From positions 132,221 to 196,220 of the forward strand of contig JBMNEO010000005.1 in NCBI GenBank assembly GCA_050948825.1: a stretch of DNA of 64,000 bases. The letters run 5' to 3'. This DNA is from DUQX01 sp050948825. GTDB lineage: Bacteria > Bacillota > Dethiobacteria > DTU022 > UBA8154. Numbering within the stretch: position 1 is the first letter of the stretch; each line of letters begins with the position of its first letter. The translations under genes and the position numbers were made by a program. Shown here in pieces: positions 41,277-49,186 of this stretch. The notes below the pieces were generated by a model. That model did not search any database, was not told where the DNA came from, and was given only the letters and a program-made list of their open reading frames with translations.

Positions 41277-42479
41277 TTAGCGCAGCATCACTACAGCATT
41301 GCTGGCGCCGATAATTATCGCGATACCGATAAAAAAAGCCAGGGCTACCGTAGCCACCGCTGCAAAAACCAGTGACAGGCAGGTACTCATTGTCTGCAGC
41401 GCTTCTCCCAGCGTGGTTTCACCCAGGGGCTGAATCAAGGCACCTGAAAACTTAAAGATAATAATCAGCGCCAGGAGCTTGAGCAGGGGAAAAACGACAA
41501 TGATCGAAAAGATGACCAATCCGGTTACAGTGGCACCATTTTTTAAAAGAAGAGAATAACCGATCACCGTCTCCACGGCATCTGACAGCATCTTGCCGAC
41601 CACCGGAACAAATGTGCCGGTCATGAACTTGGCAGTTCTCAAGGTAAGCGCATCCCCTATCCCGCCGGCAACGCCCTGAATTGCAGTCAAACCCAGGAAT
41701 ATGGTTAACATCAGCCCGAGAGCCCATGTGGTAAGATCTTTGAAAAAATCAGCCAGCCTGCTAATCTTAAAATACGGGGAAAAATGATTAACCAGATAGA
41801 GAATCGTGGCAAAGAAAATCAGGGGGAAAATTACATTGCGTACCAACTCGGCCATAAAATTTACCGCAAAGATAATCAGCGGATGAAACAGGGATACCGA
41901 GGCAATATGCCCCAGGGAGGCCATGAGCGTTAATAAAACAGGCAGTAAAGCCAGCATAAAATTTACCATCTTCGCGACTGTTTCCCTTCCGATTTCCATC
42001 GCCAGTGTAAAGCTGTTCAGGGCAAGTCCAAGCATAACAAAAAAAGCTATTGCTTCTGTTAAACGGGCCACATCCTCACTGCCGAAAGACCCCTGCAAAT
42101 TTTTCAAAAGGGAAGCTGCCACCGCCAGGATAATGAGCTGACCCAGAAGGTCCAGATTGGCAACCACTTCTGCAAATAGATAGCGCAAAATCCCTCCCAG
42201 TAAATCCTTTAAACGCGAAACCAGCCCGCCTTCGCCGGTTTCCCAGATATCACGATAACTCCAGGCGGGTAAAAAGTCCCCCAGTTCCCTCTCCAGCTCT
42301 TGCCAGTATTGCTCTACCTGCTCCCACCCCTCCAGGGAGGAGATGCTCTCATCATCAATGTACTGTGTTACCTGGTTATGGTTATCTGTCAGGCTTTCAC
42401 CCTGAGCGGCGGCAAAAGAGACGGGAAATATTATTAAATAAATGATCACTAGAATGAATATACTTTTCCTGTAAAAAAT
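41277..42479 (-). CDS. spoIIIAE: Stage III sporulation protein AE, probable AUU start
   Basis: SpoIIIAE is the largest membrane subunit of the SpoIIIA complex. About eight hydrophobic segments follow an N-terminal signal. Recognisable stretches are LAVAASLLKNLQGSFGSEDV, LTTWALGLMLTIFLGLTAIQ, AKFMTGTFVPVVGKMLSDA and ALLAIIIFKFSGALIQPLGE-like near the end. The first standard start is GTG at 42449, inside the signal and lacking a ribosome site. ATT at 42477-42479 lies eight bases behind GAGAGGGG and yields MFYRKSIFIL, a signal peptide with a basic n-region. The total is then 400 aa, against 399 in Bacillus. Function is certain; the start is inferred. Confidence 0.95.
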   Translation of the reverse strand: MFYRKSIFILVIIYLIIFPVSFAAAQGESLTDNHNQVTQYIDDESISSLEGWEQVEQYWQELERELGDFLPAWSYRDIWETGEGGLVSRLKDLLGGILRYLFAEVVANLDLLGQLIILAVAASLLKNLQGSFGSEDVARLTEAIAFFVMLGLALNSFTLAMEIGRETVAKMVNFMLALLPVLLTLMASLGHIASVSLFHPLIIFAVNFMAELVRNVIFPLIFFATILYLVNHFSPYFKISRLADFFKDLTTWALGLMLTIFLGLTAIQGVAGGIGDALTLRTAKFMTGTFVPVVGKMLSDAVETVIGYSLLLKNGATVTGLVIFSIIVVFPLLKLLALIIIFKFSGALIQPLGETTLGEALQTMSTCLSLVFAAVATVALAFFIGIAIIIGASNAVVMLR

Positions 42480-42497
42480 AACCTGATCCCCTCTCCA

Positions 42498-42884
42498 TTA
42501 GGGAATAAAGTTTATGATACTTTCCAAAACAGCCATGAGAATCGGTATGGCCATGATGAGGATGATGATTTTCCCGGCAAATTCAATTTTAGCTGCAATG
42601 CTGTTTTCTCCCGCATCCCGGCATACCTGGGCGCCAAATTCAGCCAGGTAGGCTACACCGATTACCCTTAATAATGTCCGCAAAAAAATAGTGTTGATCT
42701 CCGCTTCCAGCGCCAGGTCGGTAATAACATCTATTATCATCCTCAGGTATCCGAGAACATAGACAACAATCACTACCCCTGCACCTATAGAAAGCAGATG
42801 AGCTATATCCGGCCTGCTCTGCCGGATAAAAAGGATACTCACGGCAGCAATAACTCCGAAGCCGACCACCTGAACTATTTCCAT
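42498..42884 (-). CDS. spoIIIAD: Stage III sporulation protein AD
   Basis: This 128-aa small membrane subunit of the SpoIIIA channel begins MEIVQVVGFGVIAAVSILF, matching the family N-terminus. It has AEINTIFLRTLLRVIGVAYL and KIEFAGKIIILIMAIPILMA. Three to four membrane segments are evident. The ATG at 42884 with AAGGGA upstream is preferred; an ATG eleven codons earlier overlaps the end of spoIIIAC. The two may be translationally coupled. Confidence 0.94.
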   Translation of the reverse strand: MEIVQVVGFGVIAAVSILFIRQSRPDIAHLLSIGAGVVIVVYVLGYLRMIIDVITDLALEAEINTIFLRTLLRVIGVAYLAEFGAQVCRDAGENSIAAKIEFAGKIIILIMAIPILMAVLESIINFIP

Positions 42885-42913
42885 AAATAAATCCCTTCTT
42901 TTTGGAAACAGGC

Positions 42914-43117
42914 TCATAGGTTAAAAATATCGCGGAAACTGTGAAACAGCTCCCCTATGAGCTGTATTACCAGTAGAAATACAATTACTACTCCAACCAG
43001 TGTGAGCAGCTGGGCCTGCTCCTCCTTCCCCGCCTGCTTGAGAACAATATTAAGAACGGAAATAAAGATTCCGATACCTACAATTTGAAAAAGGAGATCG
43101 ACTCTTAAAACGTTCAT
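42914..43117 (-). CDS. spoIIIAC: Stage III sporulation protein AC
   Basis: This 67-aa two-span membrane protein has LLFQIVGIGIFISVLNIVLK and GKEEQAQLLTLVGVVIVFLL, typical of SpoIIIAC. Together with SpoIIIAD it is thought to form the membrane core of the SpoIIIA complex. Length matches Bacillus (68 aa). Confidence 0.95.
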   Translation of the reverse strand: MNVLRVDLLFQIVGIGIFISVLNIVLKQAGKEEQAQLLTLVGVVIVFLLVIQLIGELFHSFRDIFNL

Positions 43118-43182
43118 TCTTATACCCCTTTCCCTGGATATACCCCATGCCTTCAGGTGATATTTTTAACCTCCTTAAAGTG

Positions 43183-43704
43183 TCAGAGTAAAAAGATAAC
43201 CAGGGTTATCCCTCCCAGCAGCCCCAGGTATTTACAGATTTTATTATTTTTTTGATGTTCTACCTGGGCTTCCCGGAGGGCCTGTCTCAATAATTCCTGT
43301 ATTAAAGCTACCTGCCTTTGCTGGCCGCTTTTATCGCTTCTACCCCAGATTGAACCCAATCTGTCCAGTAAATCCATATTTTTTTTAGGCATATCAAGTT
43401 CCCGGGTATTTTTTCTTAAAGCAGCCCTCCAGCATTCACAAGCGCTTAACCCCCTGTTTTGCTGCATTAACCTTGCCGCATCTAAAAATAGGGAACCTAC
43501 AGGACGGTTGATATTTTTTGCTATACTAATAAATGCCTGCGGCAGCGGGGTTAGGCCAAAGTTAACCTCTGTCAGGAACATCTCCAGGGCCATTAAAAAT
43601 TCTTCAAGAAGACGTACCCGGTTGTAATACATCGAGGCCAGGTTAAAACCATAAAGATAAGCCGCTAGAATAATTAATACAGCACCTGACATTTTTAGAT
43701 ACAT
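43183..43704 (-). CDS. spoIIIAB: Stage III sporulation protein AB
   Basis: This 173-aa protein has an N-terminal membrane segment (AVLIILAAYLYGFNLA). A helical cytoplasmic region with GspF-like character follows, containing LEEFLMALEMFLTEVNFGLT, PLPQAFISIAKNINRPVGSL and CECWRAALRKNTREL. A C-terminal anchor (YLGLLGGITLVIFLL) ends it. It sits between spoIIIAA and spoIIIAC and is thought to pair with the ATPase SpoIIIAA in a type II/IV secretion-like apparatus. The ribosome site GGGAGTAGG precedes the ATG. Confidence 0.94.
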   Translation of the reverse strand: MYLKMSGAVLIILAAYLYGFNLASMYYNRVRLLEEFLMALEMFLTEVNFGLTPLPQAFISIAKNINRPVGSLFLDAARLMQQNRGLSACECWRAALRKNTRELDMPKKNMDLLDRLGSIWGRSDKSGQQRQVALIQELLRQALREAQVEHQKNNKICKYLGLLGGITLVIFLL

Positions 43705-43714
43705 ATTATTATTC

Positions 43715-44719
43715 CTACTCCCTGCTGCTACGGGCGGAATAAAGGGGTAATCCCCTTTCTCCCTCCACGATCATTTCCAGCGTTCCGGGACCTCTGCTAT
43801 TGCTGAGGAAAACAAGACGCTCAAAATAATTGTTTTCCAGCATTAATCCCAGGACAGGCCTGCGGCAGATTTCCTCCAGGGCAGAGCCGTGTGCGGACGC
43901 TATGACAGACACGCCGACGTGGACTGCATCCTCGAGCGCCCTCACGTCCTCATCCCTGCCGATTTCGTCGGTGATAATAACCTGAGGGGAGAGTGAGCGT
44001 AGCATTAGCATAATACCCTCCGCCTTGGGACAGGCATCCAAAACATCCGTCCTTATACCGACATCAAGCTGGGGAACACCCTGAAAACAACCCGCTATTT
44101 CCGAACGCTCATCCACTATCCCCACCTTTTGGCCTCCCTGACCTAAAATTCCGACCCCATTGCTGATCAATCGTGCCAGATCCCTAAGCAAAGTGGTCTT
44201 CCCGCCCTGCGGCGGGGAGATAATCAAGGTATGGTAAATTCTGCCTATATGGCGATCAATCAAGAAGGGCAACACCTTTTCGCCCGCACCTTTGATTTGC
44301 CGCGCAACACGAAAATTTAAAGAGGATACATTGCGCAAAGTTTTTATACTGCCTGATTCGACCACAAATCTTCCCCCCAACCCTACGCGATGCCCCCCAG
44401 GAATAGTGAGAAATCCCTCCCTCATCTCCTCCTCACAAGCGTAGAGGGAATAACTGCTTATTAGCTCCAGCGTGCGTTCCAGATCTTCACCGGATACCAT
44501 ATAGGCTTCTTTTGCAGACGCTGCCGGCCCCCTTTTGCCCAGATATGACTCACCCCCCGCCCAGTAGATGATCAGCGGCCGGGAATGCCGCAGACGGATT
44601 TCTTCCGTTTTTGCTAAAAGATCTTGCGGCAGAGATTCAATGATAGAGCGCACACGCGGGGCCAAAAATAGACATATTTGTTTTTTAATTATATTCCCTG
44701 TATTTTGCACTGGCTTCAC
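43715..44719 (-). CDS. spoIIIAA: Stage III sporulation protein AA (secretion-type ATPase)
   Basis: SpoIIIAA is the ATPase of the SpoIIIA-SpoIIQ channel. The 334-aa product has SGEDLERTLELISSYSLYA near the middle, GFLTIPGGHRVGLGGRFV, Walker A SPPQGGKTTLLRDLARLIS and VGIVDERSEIAG. Walker B is PQVIITDEIGRDEDVRALED, and ASAHGSALEEICRRP follows. It is the first gene of the spoIIIA operon. The GTG start is 10 bases behind AAGGAG. I found no clean sigma-E promoter upstream. Confidence 0.96.
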   Translation of the reverse strand: MKPVQNTGNIIKKQICLFLAPRVRSIIESLPQDLLAKTEEIRLRHSRPLIIYWAGGESYLGKRGPAASAKEAYMVSGEDLERTLELISSYSLYACEEEMREGFLTIPGGHRVGLGGRFVVESGSIKTLRNVSSLNFRVARQIKGAGEKVLPFLIDRHIGRIYHTLIISPPQGGKTTLLRDLARLISNGVGILGQGGQKVGIVDERSEIAGCFQGVPQLDVGIRTDVLDACPKAEGIMLMLRSLSPQVIITDEIGRDEDVRALEDAVHVGVSVIASAHGSALEEICRRPVLGLMLENNYFERLVFLSNSRGPGTLEMIVEGERGLPLYSARSSRE

Positions 44720-44792
44720 CTACCAATTGCTCCTTAAGGAATAGATATTTCAAAAGCTATTCAATTATGCAGCCGGGGGAATTATTTTTCAT

Positions 44793-44823
44793 AAAAAAGC
44801 CCCCGGCTTATAAGCCGGGAGCA
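44793..44823 (-). terminator. Intrinsic terminator upstream of spoIIIAA
   Basis: GCTCCCGGCTTA and TAAGCCGGGGGC form a long GC-rich stem followed on the minus strand by TTTTTTA. It ends the efp-CD1247 gene transcript and insulates spoIIIA. Confidence 0.85.
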
Positions 44824-44881
44824 TCTTAAATTAGTATTAAACCTGTTATAAGAATCAGATAAGCTTCAAGGAATTGGGGTA

Positions 44882-45379
44882 TTAAACATCCCCTTCTTGA
44901 TCTTCCCCCTCATCATCCTGGTTATCCAGATCTTCTTCCCATTCTTCATCGTTTATGAATACCACACGGCCGCAGTTGGGACAGAGAACTTCGAGCGATT
45001 CTTCATCTTCCAGAATATCTTCATCGATAACCACTTCCTGGTGGCATTCCGGACATTCAACGGTAAAACTGACATCATATTCATCGTCATCTTCTTCATC
45101 ATAATCGTCATCATAGTCTTCGTCTTCAATGTCCTCGTCATCGTCATCGCCTTCATCTTCAAAAAAGCCGTCCTCCAACTCTGTCAAATCTTCATCTATA
45201 GCTTCAACATAAGAAAAAAGTTCTTCGTAATCATCTTTTATGTTTTCCACTGAATTCACAATGTCTTCGAGGAGATTAATGATTTTTCCGATTATCTTAC
45301 CTTCCTTTGTATCATCGGAAATCTCCAGCCCATCAGCCAAACCACGCAAATAGCCCATTTTTGAATTTAGATCTTCCAT
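44882..45379 (-). CDS. CD1247 N-terminal domain protein with acidic linker and zinc ribbon
   Basis: This 165-aa protein has three parts. A helical N-terminal domain (LNSKMGYLRGLADGLEI, IINLLEDIVNSVENIKDDYE) matches the CD1247 N-terminal family. A very acidic stretch runs about residues 68-100, mostly Asp and Glu. A zinc ribbon has CPECHQ and CPNCG, and another acidic tail ends it. It is common between efp and spoIIIAA in clostridia. Function is unknown; the ribbon suggests nucleic acid or protein binding. The ATG at 45379 is eight bases behind AAGGGGG. Confidence 0.9.
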   Translation of the reverse strand: MEDLNSKMGYLRGLADGLEISDDTKEGKIIGKIINLLEDIVNSVENIKDDYEELFSYVEAIDEDLTELEDGFFEDEGDDDDEDIEDEDYDDDYDEEDDDEYDVSFTVECPECHQEVVIDEDILEDEESLEVLCPNCGRVVFINDEEWEEDLDNQDDEGEDQEGDV

Positions 45380-45425
45380 TAACAAAACCCCCTTAGGAAA
45401 AATTATTTTACCACTATATTCTTAA

Positions 45426-45983
45426 CTAAACACGCTCAATATAAGCACCTGTCCGGGTATCAATGCGCAGTAAATCCCCTTTATTAATGAAAAAGGGAAC
45501 TTGCACCACAAGCCCTGTCTCCATCGTTGCCGGTTTGCTCCCGCCGGCGGCCGTATCTCCTTTAAACCCGGGCTCAGTATCCGCAACCTCCAGCTCAACT
45601 GTATTTGGCAGCTCCAGACCAATAATCTTTTCTTTAAAAAATAATAAATTTATGGGCATATTTTCCTTAATGAATTTTAAATTGTCCTCAAGATAATCAA
45701 GATTAAGGGTAATCTGTTCATAGCTTTCCGTATCCATAAAAATATATTCTTCTCCCGAACTGTAGAGAAACATCATTTCTTTTCTCTCTATTATAGCCCG
45801 GGAAACTTTTTCCCCGGCCCGGAATGTCTTTTCTGTAATTGAGCCGGTGCGTATGTTTTTTAAACGCGAGCGGACAAAAGCAGCGCCTTTTCCCGGTTTG
45901 ACATGCTGAAATTCCACAACTGTATACACTTCTCCGTCCAATTCAATAGATAAACCCGTATGAAAGTCATTTGTAGATATCAT
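45426..45983 (-). CDS. efp: Translation elongation factor P
   Basis: EF-P relieves ribosome stalling at polyproline. The 185-aa product has three OB-like domains: MISTNDFHTGLSIELDG, the tip loop HVKPGKGAAFVRS with Lys32 at the modifiable position, and the C-terminal ETGLVVQVPFFINKGDLLRI. Firmicutes EF-P lysine carries 5-aminopentanol in Bacillus; nothing here shows the modification. The ATG at 45983 is chosen, with GGGAG about 11 bases upstream. pepP lies 25 bases upstream, the classic neighbour. Confidence 0.97.
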   Translation of the reverse strand: MISTNDFHTGLSIELDGEVYTVVEFQHVKPGKGAAFVRSRLKNIRTGSITEKTFRAGEKVSRAIIERKEMMFLYSSGEEYIFMDTESYEQITLNLDYLEDNLKFIKENMPINLLFFKEKIIGLELPNTVELEVADTEPGFKGDTAAGGSKPATMETGLVVQVPFFINKGDLLRIDTRTGAYIERV

Positions 45984-46007
45984 ACATTGCATCACTCCCG
46001 GCTATTA

Positions 46008-47096
46008 TTATCCTATTACAAACCTTTTACCGGTATTAGTCAGATTCTGCACCCCGCTAGAGCGCAGAACAACCAGATCCTCTATCCTGATCCCTCCCCA
46101 CCCTTCAATATAGATACCAGGCTCAAGGGTAAAAACCATAGCTTCTTCCAACAGACCTTCCCCTTTTGGTGAAAGGGTGGGAAGTTCATGCACCTCAAGT
46201 CCAACCCCGTGACCCAGCCCATGCCCAAAATACATCCCGTAGCCCAGCTGCTGAAAAAGGCCGCGCACGAGGGTATCAGCAGCGGAAGCTTTTTGGCCGG
46301 GTTTAATCGAACTCAAAGCCATCTTCTGACCCTGGAGGACCATATTATAGATCTCCTGCTGCTTAGCTGAAGGCGGACCGAAGAGAAACGTTCGTGTCAT
46401 ATCTGAGCAGTAACCTTCATAAACAGCACCAAAATCTACGGTAACCGGCTCCCCCTCTTTGATGATCCTGGGGCTGGCCGTTCCATGGGGCAGGGCGGAG
46501 CGTTCGCCAGAAGCGACAATAATCTCAAAGGGCAGTTTTTCCGAGCCGCTTTTGCGCAACCGGTACTCCAATTCACCGGCCAGATCCAGTTCACTCATTC
46601 CCGGTTTAAGCAAAGGCAAGATCTTTTGGAATGCATCATCGGCAATACGGGCGGCTTTAGTTATCTTTGCTATTTCTTCCTCTTCTTTTACTGCCCGTAT
46701 TCCCTCGATGAAATTAAAAAGAGGAATGATTCTCCCATCACCGTGATAGGAATTCTTAAACTGGTGGAATTCGCGGAGGGATATATGAGCCTCTTCCAGG
46801 GCAATATTTTTTAATCCTTTTTGGGAAATAAGCTGTGCTGCAGCCGAAAAATCTGCAGTGCTGTTGACCCGCACAACCTCAAATCCGGGTGCTTGCTCCC
46901 CGGCCTGCTGAAGATAACGAAAATCAGTATAAAGCAGAGCATCCTCGGCGGTCAAGAGCAAAAACCCGCTTGTTCCCGAAAAACCGCTAAAATAAAATAC
47001 ATTGGGACGGTGTGTTACAAGCAAGGCATCGATATTATTTTCTGCCATTTTTTGCCGTATCTTAGCTGCTCTATTGCTTAATGCTAGCACCCCCAT
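46008..47096 (-). CDS. Xaa-Pro aminopeptidase (M24 family)
   Basis: This 362-aa M24 metallopeptidase removes the N-terminal residue before proline. It has a creatinase-like N-terminal domain (NNIDALLVTHRPNVFYFSGF). The pita-bread catalytic domain has metal ligands visible in TVDFGAVYEGYCSDMTRTF (two Asp), GHGLGHGVGLEVHELP (His), FTLEPGIYI (Glu) and GGIRIEDLVVL (Glu). Two in-frame starts are possible; I use 47096, which places the N-terminus like the family, but ATG 47126 is not excluded. It is coupled to efp. Confidence 0.93.
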   Translation of the reverse strand: MGVLALSNRAAKIRQKMAENNIDALLVTHRPNVFYFSGFSGTSGFLLLTAEDALLYTDFRYLQQAGEQAPGFEVVRVNSTADFSAAAQLISQKGLKNIALEEAHISLREFHQFKNSYHGDGRIIPLFNFIEGIRAVKEEEEIAKITKAARIADDAFQKILPLLKPGMSELDLAGELEYRLRKSGSEKLPFEIIVASGERSALPHGTASPRIIKEGEPVTVDFGAVYEGYCSDMTRTFLFGPPSAKQQEIYNMVLQGQKMALSSIKPGQKASAADTLVRGLFQQLGYGMYFGHGLGHGVGLEVHELPTLSPKGEGLLEEAMVFTLEPGIYIEGWGGIRIEDLVVLRSSGVQNLTNTGKRFVIG

Positions 47097-47213
47097 TCTA
47101 TGTTTCCATTCTTTACTATTTCCCATAACTTACTTGTAAATTCAACTTTGAAAGGGAAAATCCTGCTAAAGTTTCAAAAGATCGTTAAAATAATGACCGG
47201 CGGATTATTTCCT

Positions 47214-47825
47214 CTAATTATCCTGCCAGTGTTCCGGAGGGTCCCTCGATATCCTGATCCGCCCGGTAACTGGAGTCATAATAATATAGATCTTTTCTCC
47301 GCCGGTAGTTTTCAAAATTACCGTCCCGCCGCTGCTGGGGTGCCCAAGCATGTTAAAATGAACAGAGGGCGGTTTTCCGGGAAATGTCGTCATACCTTCA
47401 AAAGAAATCCCCTGAGGAAGTTTTACCGTGCTGTTTTTTTGAGGGAAACACAGCTCATAAGTATTGGAATAGACGTAAAAAACCACTTTATTATGTCCGC
47501 CCGCTATCGCTTCCTGGCGAGCAAGGTGCAGATTCCCCGCCAGGACCCTTGCCGCTCCATCAAGCCTCCAGCGGGAAAGGTCCCCTGCACGGGGCAGCAC
47601 CGCTGCTGCCAGCACCGCCAGCAGGGCAAGAACAGTCAGGAGCTCAAGCAGCGTAAAGCCCTCTTCAGAAGGGACTGCGACAGAGGGGACGGTTCTCGTT
47701 GTCGCAGAAGGTGCGACAGAGGGGACGGTTCTCGTTGTCGCAAACGAGGGAGAGTGTGATAGTGCGACAGTAAGAACCGTCCCCTCTGTCGCATGCTCCG
47801 CATTATTTTTATTAATTACCGCCAT
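47214..47825 (-). CDS. GspH/FimT-type pseudopilin with repeat-extended leader
   Basis: The mature part is a minor pilin: a type III prepilin cleavage site EEGFTLLELLTVLALLAVLA with Glu at +5, then the GspH-like domain (LHLARQEAIAGGHNKVVFYV, KLPQGISFEGM, DPPEHW). The leader before the conserved Gly is about 56 residues from the ATG at 47825, against the usual 6-15. The extra residues are encoded by three 29-bp REP-like repeats (reading TTRTVPSVA twice and, inverted, TEGTVLTVA). GGGTGG precedes the ATG by five bases. Whether the long leader is still processed is unknown. Confidence 0.8.
   Translation of the reverse strand: MAVINKNNAEHATEGTVLTVALSHSPSFATTRTVPSVAPSATTRTVPSVAVPSEEGFTLLELLTVLALLAVLAAAVLPRAGDLSRWRLDGAARVLAGNLHLARQEAIAGGHNKVVFYVYSNTYELCFPQKNSTVKLPQGISFEGMTTFPGKPPSVHFNMLGHPSSGGTVILKTTGGEKIYIIMTPVTGRIRISRDPPEHWQDN
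47677..47792. repeat. Three REP-like units inside the pseudopilin leader
   Basis: The 29-bp unit occurs at 47677-47705 and 47713-47741 in the same orientation (7 bases apart) and at 47764-47792 inverted. Ends are GCGACA/TGTCGC with a GGGGACGGTTCT core. All three lie within the open reading frame and keep it open. Confidence 0.95.
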
Positions 47826-47849
47826 ACCAACCACCCATCCATGATCCCA

Positions 47850-47985
47850 ACAAGGGACGATTCTTTTGACAAAGGTGCGACAACGGGGACTGCGACAACG
47901 GGGACGGTTCTCGCTGTCGCATTTCTGTGCCATTAGGAAAGCGGCACACATTCCCTTTTTTCTTAAGGGTCTGCGACAGTGATTT
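47850..47985. repeat. Further REP-like units upstream of the pseudopilin start
   Basis: A full unit lies at 47892-47920, preceded by a truncated one at 47877-47889 (GCGACAACGGGGA). A degenerate GGGACGATTCTTTTGAC lies near 47854-47870, and a lone end GCGACAGTGA near 47972. Together with 47677-47792 this makes a cluster of about 300 bases between pilM and the pseudopilin core. Confidence 0.85.
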
Positions 47986-47991
47986 TTCTCA

Positions 47992-49128
47992 TTACCGTAT
48001 AAGATACGCGGTGCCACTCCACCTTCTTAAGGATGCACCAAGTGCCGGTGCTAAAAGAAAAGAAATATTTCCCCCGCTCGCATCGGCTGCATGCTGCAAA
48101 ACTTTTTCCGGATTTGCCGGAGATACTCCAGCATCTTTATCCGCTGCTTTTTTGGCTGCCTCCCCAATGCCAATTTTGGTAAAAGGATCTAAAAATCGCG
48201 CTTCCATTTCCAGCTTCCTGCTTAAAAAAGAGGAAAGACCATTCACAGCCGAACCGCCTCCGGTAAGATATAAACAATGTACATCTTTTCCCCTGTAGTC
48301 CAGGTGGAAAGAAAAATATTCCAGGGAACGCTCGACCTCAGACAATATAACCCGGGCTGCCGATAAAAGCCTGCGATCACGTATATTAAAAGAATTTTCC
48401 CTGTTAATCATGATTTCTTTACCGCTGTTCCACAGGGGCTTATTCCCGGAATAATCGATGCCCGCTTTTATCGTGCGACAAAAAAGCAGTTTCTTTCCCA
48501 TTATGATGATAAGCTTCGTACTCCTTGAACCAATATCAAGCACAAGAAAAGGCCTGCCCTGAAGATCATAAGAGAGCGTATCTTTCGTGATAATATTTCC
48601 AACCAGGCGGAAAAGGGAGAGCTGCTCGATCTCCATCGCCAGCGGTTCCAAACCTGATCGTATAAGCAGATAATAATAACTCTCCACAACCTTGCGCGGA
48701 ACAGCCACGGCTAATACATCCAGCAAGAGCTTTCCCGTTATTTCCTTTTCCCCAAGTATACAGAAATCAATTACCGGATCTTCCATCGCGCTTTCCAAAT
48801 ATCTGCGGGTCTCCCAGTAGACTGCCTCTGATAGTTCACCAGGCTCCATCGCCGGAAGGGTAAGCGACCGCAGATATACCTGCTGAGGATTGATATTGCA
48901 ATTAACTTTGCGCCCTTTAAAGCGTTTACCACGTCTCAGCCCGGCCAGAATCTTTTCCAGGACAGGGATGTCCCCAATCCTCCCCGCATCTAAGGAACCT
49001 CCGGGTGTATCAAAGACAGCATAGTCATGCAGCACAATCCTGCCCCCGGCCAATTTTAACTGTACCGCCTTGCTCACTTTCTCCCCAAGATCGAGGCCGA
49101 TAGGAGAAAATCGTTGGCGAAGCATCAA
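47992..49128 (-). CDS. pilM: PilM-like type IV pilus assembly protein
   Basis: This 378-aa actin-like (FtsA/PilM) ATPase-fold protein has IGLDLGEKVSKAVQLKL, ELSEAVYWETRRYLESAMED, a second phosphate loop VLDIGSRSTKLIIIMG and the adenosine-side YLTGGGSAVNGLSSFLSRKL. PilM binds the cytoplasmic tail of PilN in the alignment subcomplex. Here it is separated from pilN-pilO by about 7 kb (pilD, pilB, pilC and the pilins intervene), unlike the common pilMNO order. The ATG is preceded by AAGGGG. Confidence 0.88.
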   Translation of the reverse strand: MMLRQRFSPIGLDLGEKVSKAVQLKLAGGRIVLHDYAVFDTPGGSLDAGRIGDIPVLEKILAGLRRGKRFKGRKVNCNINPQQVYLRSLTLPAMEPGELSEAVYWETRRYLESAMEDPVIDFCILGEKEITGKLLLDVLAVAVPRKVVESYYYLLIRSGLEPLAMEIEQLSLFRLVGNIITKDTLSYDLQGRPFLVLDIGSRSTKLIIIMGKKLLFCRTIKAGIDYSGNKPLWNSGKEIMINRENSFNIRDRRLLSAARVILSEVERSLEYFSFHLDYRGKDVHCLYLTGGGSAVNGLSSFLSRKLEMEARFLDPFTKIGIGEAAKKAADKDAGVSPANPEKVLQHAADASGGNISFLLAPALGASLRRWSGTAYLIR

Positions 49129-49186
49129 ATATTACCCCTTTTATTATGTGGTATGTCTGCCGGCATCCTGTGCCGGGCACCTTTGC

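Noticed and set aside
44720..44790. Sigma-E promoter upstream of spoIIIAA
   Set aside because: The best candidate (GCATAATT, 14 bases, ATATCTAT) matches the minus-10 consensus poorly; expected biologically but not supported here.
44897..45253. 118-codon plus-strand hydrophobic frame
   Set aside because: It is the complement of the Asp/Glu-rich codons of the CD1247-type gene and has no ribosome site.
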